The notes: generated by a model not told the origin, from the letters alone. Positions 1 through 7,631 are shown, numbered from the stretch's first letter. The stretch is 7,712 bases of DNA from Sulfurimonas sp. (GCA_027858865.1 JAQIBW010000086.1:1-7712), one strand, 5' to 3'. Numbers and translations are program-made.

Positions 1-2
1 GA

Positions 3-30
3 ATTAATTCTGGACTTGTTCAGAATTAAT
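3..30. repeat. Perfect 10-bp inverted repeat (stem-loop) upstream of rsfS
   Basis: ATTAATTCTG at 3-12 is exactly complementary to CAGAATTAAT at 21-30, leaving an 8-base loop. It lies 27 bases before the rsfS start. It could be the terminator of a gene left of the window or a leader hairpin of rsfS. No run of T follows it on the + strand, so a classic intrinsic terminator is only one option. The upstream gene is not visible. Confidence 0.5.
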
Positions 31-47
31 GAGATTTAATTAATAAT

Positions 48-52
48 AAGGA
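48..52 (+). promoter_or_regulatory. Ribosome binding site of rsfS
   Basis: AAGGA, followed by five A residues and then the ATG at 58. It is a good Shine-Dalgarno match at normal spacing and fixes the rsfS start. Confidence 0.8.
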
Positions 53-57
53 AAAAA

Positions 58-393
58 ATGCAAAATAGAATAGATAATATCACTAATTCTTTAGACAAAA
101 ACAAAGCCGAGGGGATAGAGGTTTTTGATCTACGAAATAAAAATTATTTCGTAGATTACGCGATTATTGCTTCATCACTAGGTGTTAAACATACAAGTGC
201 TTTACTTAGCCATCTTAAAGATGACCTCAAACCAGGAGAGAAATTCAACAATATTGATGAGAGTGGAGATTGGATAGTAGTTGATTTAGGTGATATTCTT
301 ATTCATATCATGACACCTGAGTACAGAGTAAAATATGACATGGAAACTTTCTTAGCTGGTCTAGCTAGCGGTAAAGAAGGAGATGTGCTTTAA
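58..393 (+). CDS. rsfS: Ribosomal silencing factor RsfS (Iojap/DUF143 family)
   Basis: RsfS binds ribosomal protein uL14 on the free 50S subunit and blocks joining to 30S, which lowers translation when nutrients are short. The 111 residues are a normal family length and span the whole single domain. Family signatures visible are the EVFDLR strand (residues 21-26), the FVDYAIIAS segment (31-39; family pattern F-x-DY-x-V/I-I-A-S/T) running into the helix with a conserved His (H45), and the C-terminal DWIVVDLGDILIHIMTPEYR block (71-90) followed by the YDMETFLA helix. The start is supported by AAGGA five bases upstream. It is the only + strand gene here and converges on mltF. In many Campylobacterota rsfS follows nadD, but the window starts too late to show this. 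A perfect inverted repeat lies inside the gene at 128-156. The identification rests on motif recognition and is secure. Confidence 0.95.
   Translation: MQNRIDNITNSLDKNKAEGIEVFDLRNKNYFVDYAIIASSLGVKHTSALLSHLKDDLKPGEKFNNIDESGDWIVVDLGDILIHIMTPEYRVKYDMETFLAGLASGKEGDVL
128..156. repeat. Perfect 13-bp inverted repeat inside rsfS
   Basis: ATCTACGAAATAA at 128-140 is exactly complementary to TTATTTCGTAGAT at 144-156, with an AAA spacer. In RNA the stem could extend by a G-U pair (127/157) and a U-A pair (126/158). It covers codons 24-33 of rsfS, the conserved FDLR..YFVDY region, so protein constraint also acts on it. Its function is unknown; it would form a stable hairpin early in the rsfS message. 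Confidence 0.75.
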
Positions 394-400
394 TTTGTTT

Positions 401-424
401 GTAAAAGGAACTTGTTCCTTTTAC
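401..424. terminator. Probable bidirectional terminator between convergent rsfS and mltF
   Basis: GTAAAAGGAAC at 401-411 and GTTCCTTTTAC at 414-424 form a perfect 11-bp inverted repeat around TT. Sterically this is a 10-bp stem with a CTTG loop. It sits 7 bases after the rsfS stop and 11 bases after the mltF stop on the other strand, in the only gap where two transcription units meet. The T tracts flanking it are weak, so its efficiency is uncertain. Position and symmetry make a shared terminator the simplest reading. Confidence 0.7.
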
Positions 425-435
425 TTCTCTATAAA

Positions 436-1860
436 CTACTTTTTCTCTTCCTTATCATCTTCGTTTATATTTTGTAAAATATCTCTATAGTCATATATAG
501 AATCAACATATCTAACTGGCTCGCTTCCTCTTGCATATCCATATTTTAATGTTTTATAATATCGTTTTTGAGAGAGCATAGGAAGAGCCTTTTTCAAATC
601 ACTCCATATATTTTGATTAAGCCCCATTTTCTTAGCTAGAGTTTGTGCATCTTTAATATGACCCATACCTATATTATAGGCTGCTAGTGCATATTTAAGT
701 TTATTCTCTCCCTCTACACCTTTTGGTACATTACGTAGCATCTGGTTTAGGTGTCTTGTTCCACCTCTGATACTCTGTTCTGGATTTAGACGGTTTTTTA
801 CACCCAGAAGTTTTGCAGTTGTGCGAGTTAGCATCATAAGACCTCTAACTCCGGTAAAACTTTTTGCTTTTGGATTCCAGTGCGATTCCTGATACGATTG
901 TGCAGCTAAAAGAGTCCAAGGAATACCATATTGAGTGCCATATTTTACAAAATACTTTTTATATTTAGGAAGTCTTGATTTTACGCGTTTGTAAAACATT
1001 TTATTATTGTAGTAATCAAAAAATAGAATATAGCTATAATAGTGATCTTTTAGTTGTGTTAATTTACCACTCTGATTGTAACTGTTAAACCATGAGTACA
1101 TATTTGCTTCAAGTTCTTTTGAATTCTTTGCTAAAACCCATGCCAACTGTTCTCTATCACTTACAACAAAAGCTAGTGCAATACGTGGAAAGTATCTTTG
1201 ATTAAGTGCGTAAATATTTGAATCAGCTATTGTGCAATCTATCTGATGAGATGCAACCTGCTCAAGCAATTCTTCAGTTGAGAGTTCAGGGTCAAATGTA
1301 GCATTTATATCATACCCATCTTCTTGAAGTGATTTAATAGTTTCACTATAACTTGTACCCTCACCTACTGTTATGCGTAGTCCTGCAAGGTTCTCTACAT
1401 CTCTTGGAAACTTATCCGACCCAAGCATTCCACGATTACAGATGACCTGCTCTTGAACTTCAAAATATGATGGTCCAAAGTTGAAACTATGCTCACGAGT
1501 TTTTGTCTTGGCTAGAGATGCTGACGTTATATGTATGTGTGGTAGTTTAGAAAACTTGATAGCTTCTTTAATTGTGTTTGCAGTAGTAATATTTAGCGTA
1601 ACACCAAGATACTTGGCATAAGCATGCAACAGATCATACTCAAAACCTTGTGCTCCCTCTGTCCCTATATAATAAGTTGAAGGTGCATTTAATAGAACAA
1701 CATTAAGTATTTTTGTCTTTTTTATCTCATCTAAAACTGATGGTTTTTCTATTCTTTTCCCAGGCTTATAGGCAGAATGACTTAGCCAACCAAAGGAAAA
1801 GAAAGAGAATGCAAAAAAAACAGTAAGTAAAACTTTAATATTTTTATCTATCATATTCAT
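436..1860 (-). CDS. mltF: Membrane-bound lytic murein transglycosylase MltF
   Basis: MltF cleaves the MurNAc-GlcNAc glycan bond of peptidoglycan, giving 1,6-anhydro-muropeptides, and works in the periplasm. The 474 residues show a hydrophobic signal or anchor segment (about 8-25), with no lipobox cysteine visible. A family 3 solute-binding domain follows (about 50-275) with TKTRE around R122 and DCTIADSN around D213, which resemble amino-acid-binding positions of that family. The C-terminal SLT domain (about 300-460) has catalytic E325 in YQESHWNP, then TGVRGLMMLT (336-345), ALAAYNIGMGH (391-401) and a late YVDSIYDY (451-458). In MltF proteins the N-terminal domain is known to modulate the enzyme in response to cell-wall fragments. 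The gene starts 23 bases after the histidine kinase stop with no good Shine-Dalgarno sequence, so translation may depend on coupling. A second ATG at 1854 is an alternative start. Being last in the run, it probably shares the regulator-kinase transcript. Confidence 0.93.
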   Translation of the reverse strand: MNMIDKNIKVLLTVFFAFSFFSFGWLSHSAYKPGKRIEKPSVLDEIKKTKILNVVLLNAPSTYYIGTEGAQGFEYDLLHAYAKYLGVTLNITTANTIKEAIKFSKLPHIHITSASLAKTKTREHSFNFGPSYFEVQEQVICNRGMLGSDKFPRDVENLAGLRITVGEGTSYSETIKSLQEDGYDINATFDPELSTEELLEQVASHQIDCTIADSNIYALNQRYFPRIALAFVVSDREQLAWVLAKNSKELEANMYSWFNSYNQSGKLTQLKDHYYSYILFFDYYNNKMFYKRVKSRLPKYKKYFVKYGTQYGIPWTLLAAQSYQESHWNPKAKSFTGVRGLMMLTRTTAKLLGVKNRLNPEQSIRGGTRHLNQMLRNVPKGVEGENKLKYALAAYNIGMGHIKDAQTLAKKMGLNQNIWSDLKKALPMLSQKRYYKTLKYGYARGSEPVRYVDSIYDYRDILQNINEDDKEEKK

Positions 1861-1883
1861 TACATCAGTTTACTGACAAAAAC

Positions 1884-3158
1884 TTATGCAAAAATAAAAC
1901 GATTAACTCCATTATCATATTCATGTGCTAAAACCTGTTCATGCACTTTAAGTATAGAATCGACAAGATAAAGACCTAAACCAAAACTATTTTTTGAAGG
2001 ATTTTCTTTTGTAAATGGTTCTATATAGTATTGTAAAGGATGTCCTATACATTCACCCTTACTCTCAAAACACAACTCATTGTTAATAACCAAAATTTTC
2101 ACATGAGAATCTGGAGAGTACTTGATTCCATTGTCTATCATATTTTTAATTGCAGTAGTATATAGTCTATAGTTAGCCATTATTTTCATACTAGCATCTA
2201 CATCTATAGTTACACTACTTCTTTCAACCATCGCCATATCGATAGCTCCATCTATTATATCAATAAGTCTATACTCATTAAAATCACTCTTATCATTTAT
2301 ACTTGTAACTTCCTCAATAAGAGCAAACTCTTCAACAAGCGATTCTAAACGACCAAATATAGAACTAAATCTATCTCTTTGTTTAGTAGTAGGAAGCATC
2401 TGAGTAGCTATAGTTCCTTTTGCAATAGGTGTCTTTAGCTCATGCATGATATTTCTTAAAAATAAAGTTCTTGAGTCTAGAAGTGAATTAATCTTCTCTC
2501 TTGTAGATTCAAGCTCATTTGACACAAGTGCGATCTCATCACTGCCTGAAGTTTTAAATGATATACCCATATCTCCGTTTCCAAAAAGAGCGATTTTTCT
2601 TCTTAAACGAATAAGAGGTCTAAGTCTCTGTAAAATAAGGACAAAGGATATTGAGATGATAAGTATTATTGTTAAGTAAGAGTATGCGATAGAGTAATAT
2701 GTATATGCTTTCAATTCTTCATCTTGAATGAGAACTGAGCCAATTGGTGATTCAATATAAAAATATATAACTTTTCTTAACGACAACATTGATATTCTAA
2801 GATCACGAACAACTCTTTGAGTATAAAGACCTTGATTATTTAGCATAATAGATTCATCTACTCTTTTAAAATTGTTTTGCTTTAATAGTTTTGATTTTTC
2901 TAGAATGATTTTATTTTCATGTTCATCTTTTTCTATTACAAACTTATAGACTGCCAAGTTTGCTTCAAGCATGATTTGTGAAGTTTTTTTCTGAAGATGT
3001 TCACGATATATTTGAGTAATAGTTTCGTGTTTTGAAAATATATTATCTACATATTGATGTTTATTTAGTTTATAAAACTCCCAAAAAACTGCACTTACAC
3101 TTACCAGAGTAACTCCAAGTGCAAAAAGTACAGTTATGAGAACGGCATGTTTTTTCAT
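1884..3158 (-). CDS. Sensor histidine kinase, ArsS-like
   Basis: This is an inner-membrane sensor of the two-component pair with the upstream regulator. The 424 residues comprise TM1 (about 6-26), a periplasmic sensor region of about 130 residues (27-155) with no recognised fold, TM2 (about 157-176), a HAMP linker (about 177-225), the H-box FLRNIMHELKTPIAKG with phospho-acceptor H239, and an ATPase domain with N-box NMIDNGIKYS (339-348), PFTKE (381-385) and the glycine-rich FGLGLYLVDSIL (392-403). The usual DxGxG G1 motif is not seen; the aligned stretch reads ESKGECI (365-371). The HELKTPIAKG context and the YYIEPF motif resemble the ArsS kinases of Campylobacterota, whose Helicobacter member senses acid. 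The signal here is unknown. The start overlaps the regulator stop by one base (TAATG), implying translational coupling; no strong ribosome binding site is visible. Confidence 0.94.
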   Translation of the reverse strand: MKKHAVLITVLFALGVTLVSVSAVFWEFYKLNKHQYVDNIFSKHETITQIYREHLQKKTSQIMLEANLAVYKFVIEKDEHENKIILEKSKLLKQNNFKRVDESIMLNNQGLYTQRVVRDLRISMLSLRKVIYFYIESPIGSVLIQDEELKAYTYYSIAYSYLTIILIISISFVLILQRLRPLIRLRRKIALFGNGDMGISFKTSGSDEIALVSNELESTREKINSLLDSRTLFLRNIMHELKTPIAKGTIATQMLPTTKQRDRFSSIFGRLESLVEEFALIEEVTSINDKSDFNEYRLIDIIDGAIDMAMVERSSVTIDVDASMKIMANYRLYTTAIKNMIDNGIKYSPDSHVKILVINNELCFESKGECIGHPLQYYIEPFTKENPSKNSFGLGLYLVDSILKVHEQVLAHEYDNGVNRFIFA

Positions 3159-3820
3159 TATTTAAGTAGTTTATATCCAACACCGCGAACTGACTCTATA
3201 AGAGTCTTATCACCAAGTTTATTTCTGATTCTACCAACCATAACATCTATGCTTTTGTTTGATGAGTCTTCATTTATAGCATTTACATTATGAATTAAAT
3301 CTTCACGTGAAACCACAAGCCCTTGTTTTGCAATCATGTAAGCTAGTATTCCAAACTCTGCATTTGTAAGGTCTATATTTCTACTTTTGTATGAAATCAT
3401 CATAGATGACGTATCGCATTTAAAGTCACTTTTGGACTCTTCTTTTGCTTCTGATTTTGCTTCATATCTTCTAATCACTGAGTGAATTCTTGCCTCTAAC
3501 TCTCTTGGATCATAAGGCTTTGGCAGATAATCATCAGCACCAAGTGCTAGTGCTTTAATTTTGTCTGTAACATCACTTCTTGCCGAAGATATAATAATAG
3601 GAATATCCTGTCTCTCACGAATAGCCTCACAAACCTCTAGCCCATCCATTCCAGGAAGGGTTAAATCCAATATTACTAAATCAAAGGGCTTTAATTTTAA
3701 TATACTTACTGCTTTAAAAGGGTCATCTTCTGTAATAACCTCAAACTCAAACTGTTCTAAATATTCTGTTAGTATTTCTGCCAGTTCTAAGTCATCTTCA
3801 ATCATTAATATTTTTTTCAT
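3158..3820 (-). CDS. OmpR/PhoB-family response regulator, ArsR-like (two-component)
   Basis: This is a DNA-binding regulator phosphorylated by the kinase encoded directly behind it. The 220 residues form a receiver domain (about 1-118) with acidic pocket E8/D9/D10, phospho-acceptor D52 in LVILDLTLPG, S78/S79 in IIISSA and K101 in YLPKPYDPRE. An acidic/lysine-rich linker (about 119-133) joins it to a winged-helix domain (about 137-220) with LTNAEFGILAYM (151-162) and the recognition-helix region SSNKSIDVMVGRIRNKLG, ending in VRGVGYKLL. All residues needed for phosphorylation are present. No clear Shine-Dalgarno sequence precedes the ATG; instead an extended -10-like TGTTAAAAT ends six bases before it. 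Together with the kinase it resembles the ArsRS system of Campylobacterota. This ArsR is unrelated to the arsenic repressor of the same name. Its targets cannot be read from this window. Confidence 0.96.
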   Translation of the reverse strand: MKKILMIEDDLELAEILTEYLEQFEFEVITEDDPFKAVSILKLKPFDLVILDLTLPGMDGLEVCEAIRERQDIPIIISSARSDVTDKIKALALGADDYLPKPYDPRELEARIHSVIRRYEAKSEAKEESKSDFKCDTSSMMISYKSRNIDLTNAEFGILAYMIAKQGLVVSREDLIHNVNAINEDSSNKSIDVMVGRIRNKLGDKTLIESVRGVGYKLLK

Positions 3821-3826
3821 ACGTGA

Positions 3827-3835
3827 ATTTTAACA
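3827..3835 (-). promoter_or_regulatory. Candidate extended -10 promoter element before the response regulator
   Basis: On the minus strand the 45-base gap after feoB contains TGTTAAAAT, matching an extended -10 (TGn then TAAAAT). It ends six bases before the regulator ATG. No -35 match is visible, which is common in Campylobacterota. If used, transcription would start at or next to the ATG. AT-rich sequence makes chance matches likely. Confidence 0.3.
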
Positions 3836-3865
3836 GAGATAAACTAATAGCTGGTTAAGCACTCA

Positions 3866-6004
3866 TTATGTAAGCATCAAAGTCACATTGTATGCAATAA
3901 ATGCAAGAGAATATGCAGCAATAGAAGTAAATGCTAAAAGATAGAAAAAATACCTTATTCCGCCTGCTTCACGGGTAAATACTATAGATGCTGCCAAACA
4001 CGGCAGATAGATCATAATAACCACTATAAATGCCACTGCAGATGCAAAAGGAATATTCTTGCTTATTGCTGTTTTTAAAGAGTTATCTTCTTCATTTACA
4101 TTATCCCCAAGTGCGTATAATACTCCCAGAGTAGACACTACCACTTCTTTAGCGGCAAGCCCAGTTTGAAGTGCTACACTCATCTTCCAGTCAAAACCTA
4201 GCGGTTCAAAAATAGGTACTGAAAACTTTCCGATTTTACCTAGATAACTCTGTTCCAAGTGAGCGACAGCTTGCTCATTTGCTAAATCAGTTTTTGCATC
4301 TTTGCTAAGAGCCATTTCTATCTTAGTGGCATATTCCTCTTCTATCATTAGATTATGAGGATAATTGCTTAAAAACCAAATCAGCATAGACGCAGCTGCG
4401 ATAAAAGTACCAGCTTTTTTCAAATACATCATAGTCTTCGTTAAAACTGTGTGCCAAATGAGTTTAGCAGATGGCAGTCTGTACTTTGGCATCTCCATAA
4501 CAAATGGTTCATCAGCACCTTTAAATGCTGTTAGCTTAAGAACTTTAGCAGCTACAAGTCCAATCATTGCACCACTTATGTAAATAGCAAAAAGAATATT
4601 ACCGGCCATCTCAGGGGCAAAAAATGCACCTGCGAAAAGTACATAAACAGGAAGTCTTGCACCACAACTCATAAAACCTATTATAAAAAGCGTAAGTAGT
4701 CTATCTCGGTCATTTTTAAGTATTCTTGCGCTCATATAGGCAGGTATAGAACACCCAAAACCAGTAACTAGAGGGATAAAAGATTGTCCATGCATACCAA
4801 ACTTATGGAAAAAACCATCAAGTAAAAACGCAACTCTAGACATATAACCAGTACTCTCTAAAAGTGCTATACCTATAAAGAGTATAATAATATTTGGAAC
4901 AAAAAGAATTACTGCACCGACACCGGCTATAACTCCATCGACTACTAAAGAACGTACATCTTCATTTGGTATCGTTGCACCGATTGTGTCACCAAACCAG
5001 CTAAAGAATGCATCTATCCAATCCATAGGAATCGAGCCTATCTCAAAAGTAAGTTGAAACAAAGACCACATAAAAAACAAAAATATCGGTATCCCAAAAA
5101 TTGAGTGAATCAGAGTTTTATCTATTTTTTCAGTTAATGTCTTTTTCTCTTCAATTACTTCTTGTTTTAAGACCTCAGCAATAATACCTCTATTAAAAGA
5201 TGCATATTCTTCGGCAAATGATTCTTTAATATCATCACTATCATGGTGAAGTTCAATGTGTTTTGATGCTTCTATAAGTATGGGCTGTAATTCTATCCAA
5301 ATAGGATCATCATGCAGTTTAGCATAAGTTTTTTTATTGTTTTTCAATAGATTTATAGCAACATTTCTATACGAATTTACTGCTTTATATTTATGCTTAG
5401 TTAAGTAATCGACTATAGTTGAAATCTCTTCTTCAACTGGCTCACTAAATATAAGTTTTGACTCTTGAGTCTCTTGTTCACTAACAGAGACGACTGCATC
5501 TAAAAGCTCTTCTATACCTGTTTTTGTAACTGCTGATACTTTTACACAAGGAATACCAAGTAGTTCTGACATATACTCAGCGTTTATTACTACCCCTTCT
5601 TTATCTGCTTCATCACTCATATTTAGGGCTATAACTACTCTTTTGCTCATACTCATAAGCTCGGAGGTAAGTTGAAGATTTTTCTCTAAGTTTGTAGAGT
5701 CAACTACATTGATTATCAAATCATAACTTTCAGCACACAAGTAGTCATGTGTAACTCTCTCTTCAATTGTATAATCTGTAAAAGCATAAGTTCCGGGGAG
5801 ATCTACAACTGTAAAATGGTAATTTTTATAGTCAAAAAGCACTTCTGTTTTATCAACTGTAACACCTGAGAAGTTTCCAACATGCAGATGCGCGTTTGAT
5901 ACAGAGTTAATAAGCATACTCTTACCAACATTTGGTTGTCCAACAAGAGCTATTTTTATGTGATTAGCTATTATCGGACAAGCTTTTTCTTGCATTTGGT
6001 TCAT
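3866..6004 (-). CDS. feoB: Ferrous iron transport protein B (FeoB)
   Basis: FeoB is an inner-membrane Fe(II) importer with a cytoplasmic GTPase domain. The 712 residues show all the G motifs: G1 GQPNVGKS (22-29), G2 Thr in GVTVDK (T49), G3 DLPG (68-71), G4 NMSD (128-131) and G5 SAVTKTG (157-163). A helical GDI region follows (about 180-290), then the membrane domain (about 300-712). The two gate motifs carry cysteines, GFGCSIPAYMSARI (415-428, C418) and FMSCGARLPVYVLFAGAFF (444-462, C447). A third conserved cysteine lies in YLPCLAASIVF (C669). Length and motifs are complete, so it should be functional. The start overlaps the feoA stop by four bases (ATGA), and a GAGGT lies nine bases upstream inside feoA, so the two are co-translated. 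There is no feoC. Expression is expected to be Fur-repressed through the site before feoA. Confidence 0.99.
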   Translation of the reverse strand: MNQMQEKACPIIANHIKIALVGQPNVGKSMLINSVSNAHLHVGNFSGVTVDKTEVLFDYKNYHFTVVDLPGTYAFTDYTIEERVTHDYLCAESYDLIINVVDSTNLEKNLQLTSELMSMSKRVVIALNMSDEADKEGVVINAEYMSELLGIPCVKVSAVTKTGIEELLDAVVSVSEQETQESKLIFSEPVEEEISTIVDYLTKHKYKAVNSYRNVAINLLKNNKKTYAKLHDDPIWIELQPILIEASKHIELHHDSDDIKESFAEEYASFNRGIIAEVLKQEVIEEKKTLTEKIDKTLIHSIFGIPIFLFFMWSLFQLTFEIGSIPMDWIDAFFSWFGDTIGATIPNEDVRSLVVDGVIAGVGAVILFVPNIIILFIGIALLESTGYMSRVAFLLDGFFHKFGMHGQSFIPLVTGFGCSIPAYMSARILKNDRDRLLTLFIIGFMSCGARLPVYVLFAGAFFAPEMAGNILFAIYISGAMIGLVAAKVLKLTAFKGADEPFVMEMPKYRLPSAKLIWHTVLTKTMMYLKKAGTFIAAASMLIWFLSNYPHNLMIEEEYATKIEMALSKDAKTDLANEQAVAHLEQSYLGKIGKFSVPIFEPLGFDWKMSVALQTGLAAKEVVVSTLGVLYALGDNVNEEDNSLKTAISKNIPFASAVAFIVVIMIYLPCLAASIVFTREAGGIRYFFYLLAFTSIAAYSLAFIAYNVTLMLT

Positions 6005-6228
6005 ATCTTTTGTACCTCTATTAATTGTGCTTCTTGAGCACGAAGGGCTATTCTCATCTTTCCTACTTTTACTTCTATTGTGCTCTTTGCAGGAGAGTGT
6101 TCAAGAACTTCTATAACTGATTCTTTCATAATACCAAAAGAGATAAGTCTCTGTTTCAAATCAGTTGATGCATGTAGTTTTATAACTTTTACCTTGCAAG
6201 CTTTCTTGCAGTCTTTTAATGTTTTCAT
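6001..6228 (-). CDS. feoA: Ferrous iron transport protein A (FeoA)
   Basis: FeoA is a small cytoplasmic SH3-like protein that supports FeoB in Fe(II) uptake, probably by contacting it. The 75 residues match the single FeoA domain: LKQRLISFGIMKESVIEVLEH (24-44; family pattern of an R-L...LG/FG turn, then V-E/V-L) and the closing strands VKVGKMRIALRAQEAQLIEV (54-73). The N-terminus is Lys- and Cys-rich (CKKACKVKVIK), slightly unusual but not a known metal motif. A weak Shine-Dalgarno AAGAA lies seven bases before the ATG. The four-base overlap with feoB shows a feoAB operon, and a Fur box lies 27-42 bases upstream of the start. Confidence 0.96.
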   Translation of the reverse strand: MKTLKDCKKACKVKVIKLHASTDLKQRLISFGIMKESVIEVLEHSPAKSTIEVKVGKMRIALRAQEAQLIEVQKI

Positions 6229-6255
6229 ATTTTAATTCTTGTTAAATTTTTATAA

Positions 6256-6270
6256 TGATAATAAATATCA
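6256..6270. promoter_or_regulatory. Fur box in the porin-feoA gap
   Basis: TGATAATAAATATCA matches the Fur 7-1-7 consensus (TGATAAT N ATTATCA) at 13 of 14 defined positions. It lies 28 bases upstream of the feoA start, where a repressor would cover an AT-rich promoter; a TATAAA-like hexamer adjoins it on the feoA side. Iron-bound Fur would shut off feoAB in iron-replete cells. Assignment is by consensus match and gene context. Confidence 0.85.
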
Positions 6271-6283
6271 TGTTAATTACTGA

Positions 6284-7621
6284 TTAAAACTTGTATTCAA
6301 GTCTCACAAGTGCCCTATCAAAAGTATTTTTGTTACTTGTTGATTTATAATTTGTGTAAATACCTTCTACATACCATCTATCTGTTATGTCATAAGTAAG
6401 TATTGCATCTTTTTCTGTGATTCTACCATTATCACTGTAAAGCTCACCATAAACAAGCTCAAGAACTAAACCGTCTATAGAGATTCTATCAAACTCGTAC
6501 CCTACACCTATTCTAAACGATTCTGCATTATTGTTTGAACCAGACGTATTAGCACTCCCTGCTTCAGAGATTGAAGATATTGAAGCTTCATCAAGCGAAG
6601 TATAGTAAGGTCCGCCACCAAAACCATTTGTTACATACTTTGAATTATCTGAAAGAGCTATGTTATATGCTCCTGCTAAAAAGGCACCGTTATAATGAAA
6701 TATTGACATTGCTCCAAATATATTTCCATCTACATTAGAGTTTTCTAACTCTTGAATATTCGTAGCTTGTATCCCGTAGTCTAAGTGAATATCCTCTCCA
6801 TCTATAAAGTAGATTCCTATTATTTCAGCATAAGCTATTGAAGCTTGTTTATCTATATAATTGTACCAAAAAGATGCCTCACTGTTTTTAGCATATTCGT
6901 ACGTTATAGATGCCCCTAGCATACCAAAACTCTCTGAACTAACAAGATCTTTAAACTCGTTTTGAAATGCGTCTGCACTCTCATCCTGAGAATCATACCC
7001 TGCCCATCTGTTAAAGTATAAAAGTTGAGTTTTTAGATTGTCTTTGTAGTCTATATTTGCCCATACTCCTTCAAAAGTATTTGGAGCCATTCTGATATCA
7101 TCACTATTTGCAAAAGGCATTTCTACTTTAACACGTCCGATTTTTGTTTGAAAAAAATCATTGCTATAGTTTATGCTGGCTTCTGCAATATATGCAAAAG
7201 AGTTTAGATCTTTAGCGAAGAAGTCTTCATTTAGATCTTTTTTATCTGGGTTGATAAAATCTATACTTTGAGATACATAGGCTACAAAGTGAGCCTGCAA
7301 ACCATGAAATTCTGCAGTATTAAATCCAAACTCACCACCAAAAGAAGTAGCATGTTTTTCTGTTTTATTAGGCACTGCACTTATTTTATGGGCACTGTCT
7401 ATATAAGCCAATCTAAACTTACCAAAAGCATCTGCGTAGTCAAACATACTATTGAAACTATCTGCTTTTTTTGGAAGTGTCTTTACTACTTCAAATCTTC
7501 CTGCTACATTTGAGTGAATAAAACCACTTTGCTCTAGAGCTGTAGTCATTTTTTCCATTACAACAGGTGTTTGCACTTTAGTAGTTTCGTCAGCTTGCGC
7601 TAAATAAATTGTATCTATCAT
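6284..7621 (-). CDS. OprD-like outer-membrane porin (Opr family), Fur-controlled
   Basis: This is a predicted outer-membrane beta-barrel of 445 residues with no conserved catalytic motif. The OprD-type signature is seen at about 161-186: GR...MPFANSDDIRMAPNTFEGVWA. Alternating beta-strand sequence fills the rest, a Gly/Ser/Asn-rich stretch (about 334-366) looks like a surface loop, and the protein ends RLEYKF with the terminal Phe needed for BAM recognition. I chose the ATG at 7621 because AAGGA lies ten bases upstream; an in-frame TTG at 7669 would sit inside a Fur box. Either way no signal peptide is evident: the N-terminus reads MIDTIYLAQADETT, lacking a basic start and hydrophobic core, although LAQA|DE looks like the end of one. 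Two Fur boxes upstream suggest induction under low iron, with feoAB next in line. The substrate is unknown. Confidence 0.88.
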   Translation of the reverse strand: MIDTIYLAQADETTKVQTPVVMEKMTTALEQSGFIHSNVAGRFEVVKTLPKKADSFNSMFDYADAFGKFRLAYIDSAHKISAVPNKTEKHATSFGGEFGFNTAEFHGLQAHFVAYVSQSIDFINPDKKDLNEDFFAKDLNSFAYIAEASINYSNDFFQTKIGRVKVEMPFANSDDIRMAPNTFEGVWANIDYKDNLKTQLLYFNRWAGYDSQDESADAFQNEFKDLVSSESFGMLGASITYEYAKNSEASFWYNYIDKQASIAYAEIIGIYFIDGEDIHLDYGIQATNIQELENSNVDGNIFGAMSIFHYNGAFLAGAYNIALSDNSKYVTNGFGGGPYYTSLDEASISSISEAGSANTSGSNNNAESFRIGVGYEFDRISIDGLVLELVYGELYSDNGRITEKDAILTYDITDRWYVEGIYTNYKSTSNKNTFDRALVRLEYKF

Positions 7622-7631
7622 TTTTAATCCG

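Noticed and set aside
1812..1820. Homopolymer runs (8 A here in mltF; 7-base runs in the kinase and regulator) as phase-variation switches
   Set aside because: Runs of this length are expected in AT-rich DNA, and all the reading frames are intact.
1865..1876. Small inverted repeat TCAGT-TT-ACTGA in the kinase-mltF gap
   Set aside because: The 5-bp arms are too short to call a terminator or operator, and no T run follows.
2446..2679. Plus-strand open frame opposite the histidine kinase
   Set aside because: It is antisense to a well-supported gene, and its product has no family-like sequence or start signal. The same applies to the + strand frames at 3561-3833, 4365-4583 and 7268-7513.
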